This document shows positions 17,049 through 24,075 of a stretch of DNA of 64,000 bases, in pieces. This DNA comes from JBIQKZ01 sp044464765 (GTDB lineage Bacteria; Pseudomonadota; Gammaproteobacteria; Burkholderiales; Burkholderiaceae_B). Made by a program: the position numbers and the translations under genes. The stretch is from contig JBIQKZ010000016.1 in assembly GCA_044464765.1 (NCBI GenBank), positions 1 through 64,000 of the forward strand, given 5' to 3'. Positions within the stretch are counted from its first letter, which is position 1, and each line of letters starts with the position of its first letter. Under the pieces are notes generated by a model. It did no database searches. It was not told the DNA's origin and saw only the letters and a list, made by a program, of their open reading frames with translations.

Positions 17049-19027
17049 GGCGTCTCTCCCATCGTATGGCGAGCGGGCACCATGCCACTCCAAGGAGTCA
17101 ACCAGTCCAGGTTGACGGCTTCCCGACCCCAGGCCAAGTCCACTGCCTGCATGGCCCCTGCTACCCTTTGGGAAAGCGCAATGGACGTGTCCGCTGCACC
17201 CCGCCATGCGATTGTCGAGTCCGCCACGCGTTGCTGAGTATGTAGATCACCCTGCGCATGCCCCGCATGAACCAGAATAGTTGTTTGCCGGGACAACGCG
17301 GGATAAAGCCCATTTTCGGGGTCTACCGACACCTGCGCTTGCACCAGCCCCTGATCCGCCACGTGCCACTGCTTGCGCAAGCCATCGGCATGGGCCGCAT
17401 GCGCACCCGCCTGTGCCAAGCCAGACAGCGGCGATAGCCGCGCGACATCGAGCTTGACGTCGCTGCGTACGCTATCCAGCACCTGTTCGCCGCGCTGATC
17501 GGCCCACTGATGGGTTTGCCCCATAAAGAAATGGTCGCGGGCTTCTTGCAACGGCAACGCAGGCGGCTCGCGCGTGAGTGCAAACGCGGCGTAGCGGCTG
17601 GCATGAGAAGCCTGCAAAGCCATATCCTGATACTTCATGAGCCACGCCATGCTTATCCAGAGCAGCACCAAGACACCCATGGCCACCAAGGCTTCCACAA
17701 GGGCTTGCCCGCCCTGCTTTGTCGGAGCCAGCCGCGCCTGCCAATAAGGATGGAATAGATTGGCGGCTTCGCTGCGGCTGTCGGCACGCGGCTCGGGTCG
17801 CTTGAAGAACGCCTGGGCGGCGCTGCGTGTAGAGATGGTGAGTTCCTCGGGCCCTGGATGACGTAGCTCTACGGTGAAGCCCAGGGCGGAATCGGGTGGG
17901 GTCGCGCCTGTGTCAAGATCATAAAACGGCGCCAGGCCTCCACCGCTCCACCGCTGCCTGGCGGCTGCTGCGCGCGAGTTGGCCAGAGGATTGGCGTTGC
18001 CCGAAATAATGTCCCAATTCGTAGCATCACGAACCCAGCGCCAGAAATCCTGGGCCGAAAAATTATCGGGAGGATTGTCGACATAGGGATAGGCCACACG
18101 CTGATTCTCGGCGCTTGGGATCCAGCCCCAGCCCATTGCGTATTCTCTGTAGTAACAACCAATCCAGCGATTAGAGCGCAAGGCATGGAAGGACTGTGTG
18201 TCGATCGACTGCCATTGGCCTGCGGAATCAAGCTGCGTAGAGCCGCGCCGCCGCAATTGATGGCGCAGATGCAAGCAGCGGGCATCGACCGGCCACGGAT
18301 TGCGAGCCGTGTGGTTGCGCGGATCCAGGAAGCCATACAGCCCAGCGGCCTCGCGCACGAATGGCGCCAGCGACACCAGCCCGGACTGCAATTGAATGCC
18401 GCCCGGCCAGTTGTCATGAACTACCGTCAGGTCGAATGACGTACGTGAATAATTTGCTGCCAGAACCTCGTTCATGGCCTCCAGCCGGGCGCGGGGAACC
18501 GACGCCACAATATCGTGCTGCACCGCTTGCAGAACATCGTGGACAATGGTGTCGTGCTCTTGGTATGCATGGGCCAGTTCGCCTTGCGTCCTGGCCATTT
18601 GATCAAAACCTGCCGCACTACGCGACGCCGCATACGCCGCCCCGTGATCAGGGCCAAACAGCATGCCAATAAGATACACAGGCGGATTGCCCCTACCTGC
18701 CTGGCGCGCCTGATTGCCGCCAAGCATCGCCCAGGACGCAACCGTTACCAGATGCGCCATGGCCACCTGATGCGCCACTTGGCTGCGATTCAGATAAGCC
18801 AGCATATTCAACGCCCTTGCCTGCACCAAGGCGCCGCTATAGGCAGCCGCGTCAAGCGCATGCAATTGCTTGGCCCGCGCGGCAACCACCTTGCCCACGC
18901 CAAAGTACCGGACCAGCGCCAGCGAGGCCACCCCGGCAAGCAGCAAGCCCAGCACCAACGCCTGACCCTGCTGCCGGAGCGGGCCGCGCGGCCCGGAAGG
19001 CAAGGCTGCCAAGACGGCCGATCTCAT
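17045..19027 (-). CDS. TadE/TadG-like protein with two pseudopilin-type segments
   Basis: The protein has 660 residues. The N-terminus carries a TadG-like segment, QQGQALVLGLLLAGVASLAL, then VAARAKQLHALDAAAYSGAL, the common pattern of pseudopilin N-helices. Around residues 430-480 a second such segment appears: KQGGQALVEALVAMGVLVLL, then a membrane stretch and SHASRYAAFALTRE. Most family members have one segment, so this looks like two minor pseudopilin-like proteins joined. Both segments would anchor it in the inner membrane with large periplasmic domains. It is coupled by 4-bp overlaps to the genes on both sides. Confidence 0.8.
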   Translation of the reverse strand: MRSAVLAALPSGPRGPLRQQGQALVLGLLLAGVASLALVRYFGVGKVVAARAKQLHALDAAAYSGALVQARALNMLAYLNRSQVAHQVAMAHLVTVASWAMLGGNQARQAGRGNPPVYLIGMLFGPDHGAAYAASRSAAGFDQMARTQGELAHAYQEHDTIVHDVLQAVQHDIVASVPRARLEAMNEVLAANYSRTSFDLTVVHDNWPGGIQLQSGLVSLAPFVREAAGLYGFLDPRNHTARNPWPVDARCLHLRHQLRRRGSTQLDSAGQWQSIDTQSFHALRSNRWIGCYYREYAMGWGWIPSAENQRVAYPYVDNPPDNFSAQDFWRWVRDATNWDIISGNANPLANSRAAAARQRWSGGGLAPFYDLDTGATPPDSALGFTVELRHPGPEELTISTRSAAQAFFKRPEPRADSRSEAANLFHPYWQARLAPTKQGGQALVEALVAMGVLVLLWISMAWLMKYQDMALQASHASRYAAFALTREPPALPLQEARDHFFMGQTHQWADQRGEQVLDSVRSDVKLDVARLSPLSGLAQAGAHAAHADGLRKQWHVADQGLVQAQVSVDPENGLYPALSRQTTILVHAGHAQGDLHTQQRVADSTIAWRGAADTSIALSQRVAGAMQAVDLAWGREAVNLDWLTPWSGMVPARHTMGETP

Positions 19028-19254
19028 TGACCTGCCCCTGCATTGCCGGTAAAGGACTTCAGCGATTTGGCTGCCGCCTGACCCGCTGCCGCCTCGGCCG
19101 CGGTTTGCGCCGCCTGGGATTGAGCCGAGCCATCCTCGCCCGCAAGCTCTTTGGCCATGGCCGCGGTTTGCGCCCGTATCACCTGGCCAAACATTTGATA
19201 CACCGCAATGGCCGCTACTGCGACCAAGGCCACGATGACTATGTATTCGGTCAA
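19024..19254 (-). CDS. Flp-like pilin truncated at its 5' end
   Basis: The frame reads LTEYIVIVALVAVAAIAVYQ and then an Ala/Gln-rich tail, the mature N-helix of a Flp pilin. In intact relatives the TEY motif follows a short leader whose Gly lies just before the cleavage site. Here the frame upstream reads INRLGAFLDP and hits a stop at 19285 with no ATG or GTG and no ribosome site; only a TTG at 19254 could start it. The prepilin peptidase site (Gly at -1, Glu at +5) is therefore lost. This is probably the junction where the prophage cut the gene. The stop overlaps the next gene. Confidence 0.65.
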   Translation of the reverse strand: MTEYIVIVALVAVAAIAVYQMFGQVIRAQTAAMAKELAGEDGSAQSQAAQTAAEAAAGQAAAKSLKSFTGNAGAGQ

Positions 19255-19434
19255 GGGGTCGAGAAACGCGCCTAGCCGATTGATTTAATTATTGATTCCG
19301 GTACTGACTGTCTAACGTGTTGTCAGGTATTGGCACCGGCAAGGCATTGATTCAATTGACGGAAAGTTAGAGTATTAGACGAACAGCTTGTGTCGGCCTT
19401 AACATATACGCACATTAAAATACTGCTAGTTAAT
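19255..19434. other. Probable left prophage-host junction and leader of the DUF2971 gene
   Basis: GC content drops sharply from the tad side to the right of about 19285, exactly where homology-like sequence in the pilin gene stops. A 10-bp direct repeat GACGAACAGC occurs at 19378 and 19437, the second just inside the start of the next gene. No tRNA is present. The att core is probably near 19245-19260 but needs the right end, which is outside the window. Confidence 0.45.
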
Positions 19435-20148
19435 ATGACGAACAGCAAGAAAGACACCCTTTACCGTATAGTGAAGTTTGATCACGCCGTCGACATTCTA
19501 AAAAATGGACAACTACACTTTTCACACCCGTCATTATGGGATGACCCCTATGAGGTGCGTATCCAACATGAGTATCAGGACTCTATATTTGCTCAGTGTT
19601 GGTGTAAAAAGTCGTTGTCTGACGCAATGTGGCGAATTTACTCACCTGACCGTTTAGGCGTTCGCATTCGAACCACGAGGGAAAAAATCAAGCAGGCGGT
19701 GGTTGGCTTCATTCAAGATCAGAAAGAAAACAACTTGAAGTACCAATACAGACTCACCGACGTCAAATACAAAACGACTAAGGGATTGCAAGGCTTCACT
19801 AAGACTACTTTAGCCCAGAGCAATGGGCTATTTAGTCCAGCCACGGCAGCAAATTTACTATGTGCGAAACGTAACGCCTTCGAGCATGAGGCCGAAGTTC
19901 GGATCCTCTTATACCGCGAGCCTAAAGACGAACACGAAAAAACTGCCGGCCGCTTTTTGAAAGTGCCAGTCGACGGACATAGCCTAATTGATAGTATTTT
20001 AATCGACCCTAGAGCGCCCGAAGACCTTTATCTCGCCCTGAAAAAATATCTAAAGGAGAGCATTGGATATTCAGGCGTAATTGCGCAATCAGAGCTGTAT
20101 AGAACACCCCCAATTCATGTGATAGAACCAATAGCAAAAATGCTGTAG
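19435..20148 (+). CDS. DUF2971 family protein (prophage-edge cargo)
   Basis: The 237-residue protein has the DUF2971 signature near its start, LYRIVKFDHAVDILKNGQLH then FSHPSLWDDPYE, and the later NAFEHEAEVRILLY stretch. The family function is unknown; members occur often in mobile elements and near defence genes. The ATG at 19435 is preferred to a GTG at 19390. The gene is AT-richer than the host and points opposite to the lysis genes, typical of a lysogenically expressed cargo gene at the prophage end. Confidence 0.8.
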   Translation: MTNSKKDTLYRIVKFDHAVDILKNGQLHFSHPSLWDDPYEVRIQHEYQDSIFAQCWCKKSLSDAMWRIYSPDRLGVRIRTTREKIKQAVVGFIQDQKENNLKYQYRLTDVKYKTTKGLQGFTKTTLAQSNGLFSPATAANLLCAKRNAFEHEAEVRILLYREPKDEHEKTAGRFLKVPVDGHSLIDSILIDPRAPEDLYLALKKYLKESIGYSGVIAQSELYRTPPIHVIEPIAKML

Positions 20149-20212
20149 TTTTCGGTTAATCATGCCGTCAACCGATCTATTTATAACGGCTGAATGCATC
20201 ACTACTGCTCGT

Positions 20213-20731
20213 TCACCTAGTTGGCCTGTCTTGCAAGGAGTCAAACGTCCCCTCACAAGTCAGCCCCGCTATTCGGAGCCGATCAGCATATTCAGCGATC
20301 TCTCGCCCAGCTGGGTCCAGCCCTTCAAGCACCCCGATAAGCACGCCGATGGGATCGGCACCCTGCTCGCCCGAGCCTCGGACGGCAGCGGCGGAATCGC
20401 GGCTTGTGTAGCGGGCACGTAGCGCGTTGAGTTCTGTGCGCAGCCGGCCAGACAAACTACGGCCAGCAGCCACATCGGCACCCAGCGCCTCAATTTGTTC
20501 GATGGCAGTATCACGTTCGTTCTCCACTGCGGCCGTGCGCCGCTGTTCTTCATTCCGAGCGGCCTGGACCGATTCGACCACAGCCTGCGCTTGCTGCTCG
20601 AGCAGTTGCGCATGTGCAGCCTGCAGGCGAGCATGCTTAGCGTCATGCCGCCATTCCTGCACGATCCAAGCCGCCGCCATACCCAACAGCACGAGAACTG
20701 CCGCACCGATTAATTGAGCTCGGATAGACAT
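20213..20731 (-). CDS. Rz-like inner-membrane spanin (DUF2514 type)
   Basis: The 172-residue protein has one N-terminal membrane helix (LIGAAVLVLLGMAAAWIV) followed by a long coiled coil rich in Gln, Ala and Glu, the layout of an i-spanin. It works with an outer-membrane lipoprotein to fuse the two membranes at the end of lysis. A candidate Rz1 is nested in another frame (20269-20475). The start at 20731 overlaps the endolysin end by 22 bp. It is the last gene of the lysis cassette. Confidence 0.85.
   Translation of the reverse strand: MSIRAQLIGAAVLVLLGMAAAWIVQEWRHDAKHARLQAAHAQLLEQQAQAVVESVQAARNEEQRRTAAVENERDTAIEQIEALGADVAAGRSLSGRLRTELNALRARYTSRDSAAAVRGSGEQGADPIGVLIGVLEGLDPAGREIAEYADRLRIAGLTCEGTFDSLQDRPTR
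20269..20475 (-). CDS. Rz1-like lipoprotein (o-spanin) nested in the Rz gene
   Basis: In a different frame inside the Rz-like gene, a 68-residue reading frame begins MWLLAVVCLAGCAQNS: a short hydrophobic leader with a lipobox (LAGC). It continues with a Pro-rich stretch (AIPPLPSE), as in lambda Rz1. Nested o-spanins are standard in lambda-like phages. The lipobox, length and position make this convincing, though the ribosome site is weak. Confidence 0.75.
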   Translation of the reverse strand: MWLLAVVCLAGCAQNSTRYVPATQAAIPPLPSEARASRVPIPSACLSGCLKGWTQLGERSLNMLIGSE

Positions 20732-21228
20732 AGCTTCATTTCCTCCGCCCGCCGAGTTACCAAACCGCGAAGTTTCTTCCCATCTGCCGACACCCAGAAA
20801 GGCAGCTGCTGGCACGCAGCGGCCACGTCCCCCGCTTGCAAATTGCGCAGCATGGTTGAATGCCGCCCCGACTTGAGCCACACGAACCCGTCTTTGACGT
20901 CTCGCCCCCCTGGGCCCACGTTATAGATGAAGGACAGAAAGGCTGCGTAGCTGGATGCCGGCATGCTGGCGCGCACCCATTCAGGCACCCAACGCAAGAA
21001 GATGGCGTCGGCCTCTTCCAGGCCTTTGATCGTCAACGCATCGCATTCCGCATCCGTCGCCACGTCACCCAACTTGACGTCTCTGGTCCAGCCTTCACAA
21101 ATGGTCGGTATCCGGACCGGATCAAGGTAAGCAACTAAGCTGCGGCCCTCATGGGGCGGAACGAAACTTAGTGCAATACCGATAGCCGCCGCACCTACCG
21201 CCGTTGCAAGCTTGGCGCGGCCGCTCAT
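20710..21228 (-). CDS. Phage lysozyme (GH24) with signal-anchor-release N-terminus
   Basis: The 172-residue protein has the GH24 catalytic triad spacing Glu-x8-Asp-x5-Thr in HEGRSLVAYLDPVRIPTICE. A weakly hydrophobic, Ala/Gly-rich N-terminal helix (LATAVGAAAIGIALSFV) lies directly before the catalytic Glu, typical of SAR endolysins that are exported by the Sec system and freed when the membrane depolarises. The start overlaps the holin stop (ATGA). Confidence 0.92.
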   Translation of the reverse strand: MSGRAKLATAVGAAAIGIALSFVPPHEGRSLVAYLDPVRIPTICEGWTRDVKLGDVATDAECDALTIKGLEEADAIFLRWVPEWVRASMPASSYAAFLSFIYNVGPGGRDVKDGFVWLKSGRHSTMLRNLQAGDVAAACQQLPFWVSADGKKLRGLVTRRAEEMKLCLSELN

Positions 21229-21476
21229 AGATCACACCTTTCTCGCAGCGCCGCCATCCTGGCCGCATGCAGCGCCTTTTCTCGCCGATCGCGCCGTCTC
21301 TGATAGATCAGGTTAGCTACGAGACCACAAGCGGCAATGAGCACCCCAGCCCAGCCGATCCAGTTGATCTGAGAAAGCCATCCCACGACGCCGGTCAGCG
21401 CCCCAGCCTCGGTCGTGCGATTCGCGATTGAGATGGCGACATCATCGAGCTTCATCTTTGGGATCCTTTGGGGCAT
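21225..21476 (-). CDS. Holin with two possible starts (holin/antiholin pair)
   Basis: The small membrane protein has one or two hydrophobic segments (around TGVVGWLSQINWIGWAGVLI) and a strongly basic C-terminus (YQRRRDRREK). Two ATG codons have their own ribosome sites: 21476 after GGAGG (83 residues, MPQRIPKMKL) and 21455 after AAAGGA (76 residues, MKLDDVAIS). The longer form adds Arg and Lys at the N-terminus, like the lambda S107/S105 dual start. It sits directly upstream of the endolysin. Confidence 0.75.
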   Translation of the reverse strand: MPQRIPKMKLDDVAISIANRTTEAGALTGVVGWLSQINWIGWAGVLIAACGLVANLIYQRRRDRREKALHAARMAALRERCDL

Positions 21477-21500
21477 ATGGCCTCCGCTGGTTATGGACGT

Positions 21501-21527
21501 AAAAAAGCCCCAATGAAGGGGCGAAAA
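21501..21527. terminator. Intrinsic terminator between a small membrane gene and the holin
   Basis: GCCCC-AATGAA-GGGGC is flanked by A6 on the left and GA5 on the right, so it gives a stem followed by T-runs on both strands. It would end leftward transcription after the 85-residue gene unless read through under late antitermination. Confidence 0.75.
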
Positions 21528-21569
21528 ATAAAACAACCTATGCGTCATGGGCCGATACGGCCTCAGGCT

Positions 21570-21827
21570 TTACCCACTAATTCTGGGCTCAAGTTTTCCG
21601 TAACTGGATACCGGGCTCGCGTGGACAGTCCTATCGGGCAACCCAGCAGTCGCCACCAGCGAAGCGGGGCCGAACAATAAACCCAACAAGAACCACGTGA
21701 ATCCGCTGTATCCTTTTTCCCTGGCCAGAAACCAGGAGAAAAGCGCACATCCAATCCATGCGATTGGCGCCCATAACAAAGCATAGCCAACCAAAAAACT
21801 AATGAGTACCGCTGCCGTTATATCCAT
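21570..21827 (-). CDS. Small membrane protein of the lysis region
   Basis: The 85-residue protein has two strong hydrophobic segments (ITAAVLISFLVGYALLWAPI and FTWFLLGLLFGPASLVATAG) separated by FLAREKGYSG. It lies between the tail-spike gene and the holin, separated from the holin by a terminator. It might be a second holin or an antiholin. No specific family is recognised. Confidence 0.65.
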   Translation of the reverse strand: MDITAAVLISFLVGYALLWAPIAWIGCALFSWFLAREKGYSGFTWFLLGLLFGPASLVATAGLPDRTVHASPVSSYGKLEPRISG

Positions 21828-21883
21828 TCACCTCTCCTCTTGGTTATATCCCTTCGGAGAACTATACAGCGCGATGCCTCGAG

Positions 21884-24016
21884 TCAATCTTGAATCCAGG
21901 CCACATCGGCCACAAGCGACGACGTCACATTGCCGCCACTCATATTTGCTACACCGATCAGCAGGTACTTGGCGTCGTTCCCGGTTTTTGGCAACAGAAA
22001 GTCCTTGACGGTGGCCCCAACCGGGAACGTAACCACATCCGATAGCACGGTGTACTCGTCGACAGGTAGCGTGCTGGAGTAGCCAACCCGGACCGACAGC
22101 GCGGCGTGTGTGGCAGCGAATCGAATCCTGCCCGGAGATTTCATCGTGCCGGGCGATGCCGCGACCACAACGGTGCCGGTGTGGCCGACCGTAAAAGGTG
22201 GGGCGTAAAGACCAGCCTGGCGATGGCTGTTACCTACCCCGTCCGGCTGCACAGCGCCGTCCAAATAATCGGTATTGACGGCGTAGGCGCGTGTGATGTT
22301 CAGACGAGGCCCAGGCGCCGCCGCGTAGTTAGCATCGCCCACGCTGGGCGAGAAGAAAATGGCTTGCGCCCCCATCGCAGCAATTCGAGCACGCAGAAGG
22401 CCGATGTTGATCGAAAAGCTCGCCGGGGTAACCTCCTGATATGCGTCATTCGTTCCCACCATCACCCAAACATAGTCGGGGTTTTCAGAAGCGTACCCAT
22501 TGACCCGGGCCGCGAGGTTGGCGGCGTTGTCGCCTCCGTGCCCTGCATTGATGAACGTCGCATTAGGCAAACGTTCAGCCAACCTGTTCTGAATAACCGG
22601 CGTCTCGAACCAGCTGTCGCCAAGCATGATGTGCTTGCCCCTGTCCAAGGTACGAAACGCCCCCAACATCTTGCTATAGGTGATTCGTCCCAGGTAGAAG
22701 CGTTCGACGATGGGGTCGTTGGACGTCACGATCAGTCGCACGGCCCCGGCGCGGCCGATTGTGAAGTTAATCTCTTGGGAGCCAACGCCGCCTTGGCTTG
22801 ATATGCTTAACGTCTCGATGCCCCACGCGACCCCTTGCTGATCCAGGTACTCGACCGTTAATACAACGTTGGCGGTACCCCCGTCCTGCACAGCCTTAGG
22901 GTTGAGGTCCAAGGTTGCGCGATACGTCCCAGGCTCCAGGGCCACCCAGTTGGACGCAGCCCCCGATCCGACCCCGACGGTATCGACCTGGGTACTGAAC
23001 AACCCAGCTTGTGCATTCCCAGGGAAGAGGTACGCACTGTCCCCCGAGCCTGACGCCGAGCCAACCGAAGCGCCACTGACTGCCGCCCAGTCGTGCGTAT
23101 TCAGGCTGGTGTAAGCAATCGATTGTTCAGCGCTCAGCTGCCTCAAAGCGTCATCCGCAATAGCCCGGTACCCGAACTCGTTCGGATGGGAGAAGTTTGC
23201 GTAGACCGAGTACACCGCCGCACCCACGGAGATCGCCGCAGGCAATGGCCGGTCTGGAACAACCGTATTTCCGACAATGCGGGCAATCTTGACGGTGTAG
23301 AACTCGCCGTTGGACCCCACGTAGGTGATTAATTGCCCCAAATGGAAGCCGTCCGAGTTCGAAAAATCGAGCGAGAAGTCCCCAGCATTCTTGGATGTGG
23401 TTACGGTCGTTTGCTGGACGCCGCCCGATTCCCCGGCCACGATGCCCGTTCCACACAGTGTCTTGAAGTGCATGTCCACTAGCAGGGGACGGACCGAGTT
23501 CACGGATGCCGCCTCGTTCTGGTCGATTCGGGTGCTGATGCCAGACAACTGCGCCTCTGCACCTCGAAGCGCACTTTCAACCGTCGTGGCCGGCCCAACA
23601 GTGGGGCTATAGCCGACCAGCGAGGCCCCGCTGTCGGCGGCCAAGTCTTGACGCAACACGGCGTCTCCGACCGCAACGAACGATGACTCCTCCGTGGCCC
23701 AATTGCCTGTCGTCGTATAAGGCAATGTCAGACTGGCAGCGGCTCGATAGAATTCACCATCCTTCAGAAAGACCTGGTTGTACGCGGTGACCTGAAGCCC
23801 CGCTCCATACGTTCCAATAATCTCGTAGCCCGAATTGCTCAAGAACTCCAGGAACTCCTGCTCCATCCCGTGCCACGTCTTGCGAGGCACGCCAAAGCGA
23901 TCAGGGTGCAGCCGAGCCTCGCGCGTGTTAACAAGCTGATCAAGGTTCTGCGCGTTGTCGTACAGGTCTTGAACGGCGGTCGAGCCGATGGGATTGCCGG
24001 TGTTGTAAGTCGTCAT
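21884..24016 (-). CDS. Tail fibre/tailspike with an SGNH-hydrolase domain
   Basis: The 710-residue protein has an N-terminal virion-binding region (residues 1-120: DNAQNLDQLVNTREARLHPD and GTYGAGLQVTAYNQVFLKDG). In the middle there is a Gly/Thr-rich beta region, and from about residue 470 an SGNH/GDSL hydrolase: GDSWFETPV (catalytic Ser), NAGHGGDNAAN (oxyanion Gly) and VGTNDAY (Asn). It probably deacetylates host surface polysaccharide during adsorption. A C-terminal beta domain follows. It stands apart from the upstream tail-tip gene by a terminator hairpin, so it may be a separately acquired fibre. Confidence 0.85.
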   Translation of the reverse strand: MTTYNTGNPIGSTAVQDLYDNAQNLDQLVNTREARLHPDRFGVPRKTWHGMEQEFLEFLSNSGYEIIGTYGAGLQVTAYNQVFLKDGEFYRAAASLTLPYTTTGNWATEESSFVAVGDAVLRQDLAADSGASLVGYSPTVGPATTVESALRGAEAQLSGISTRIDQNEAASVNSVRPLLVDMHFKTLCGTGIVAGESGGVQQTTVTTSKNAGDFSLDFSNSDGFHLGQLITYVGSNGEFYTVKIARIVGNTVVPDRPLPAAISVGAAVYSVYANFSHPNEFGYRAIADDALRQLSAEQSIAYTSLNTHDWAAVSGASVGSASGSGDSAYLFPGNAQAGLFSTQVDTVGVGSGAASNWVALEPGTYRATLDLNPKAVQDGGTANVVLTVEYLDQQGVAWGIETLSISSQGGVGSQEINFTIGRAGAVRLIVTSNDPIVERFYLGRITYSKMLGAFRTLDRGKHIMLGDSWFETPVIQNRLAERLPNATFINAGHGGDNAANLAARVNGYASENPDYVWVMVGTNDAYQEVTPASFSINIGLLRARIAAMGAQAIFFSPSVGDANYAAAPGPRLNITRAYAVNTDYLDGAVQPDGVGNSHRQAGLYAPPFTVGHTGTVVVAASPGTMKSPGRIRFAATHAALSVRVGYSSTLPVDEYTVLSDVVTFPVGATVKDFLLPKTGNDAKYLLIGVANMSGGNVTSSLVADVAWIQD

Positions 24017-24032
24017 TGCTTTGCCTCAATGG

Positions 24033-24055
24033 AAAAAGCCCGCACAACGGCGGGC
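24033..24055 (-). terminator. Intrinsic terminator between the tail-tip and tailspike genes
   Basis: On the minus strand GCCCGC-CGTTGT-GCGGGC is followed by five T residues. It lies between the tail-tip stop at 24076 and the tailspike start at 24016. Confidence 0.75.
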
Positions 24056-24075
24056 TCTCATGGAATAGGATGGAT

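Noticed and set aside
19255..19434. tRNA attachment site at the left prophage end
   Set aside because: No tRNA cloverleaf or tRNA 3' end can be found there; the junction is in the pilin gene.
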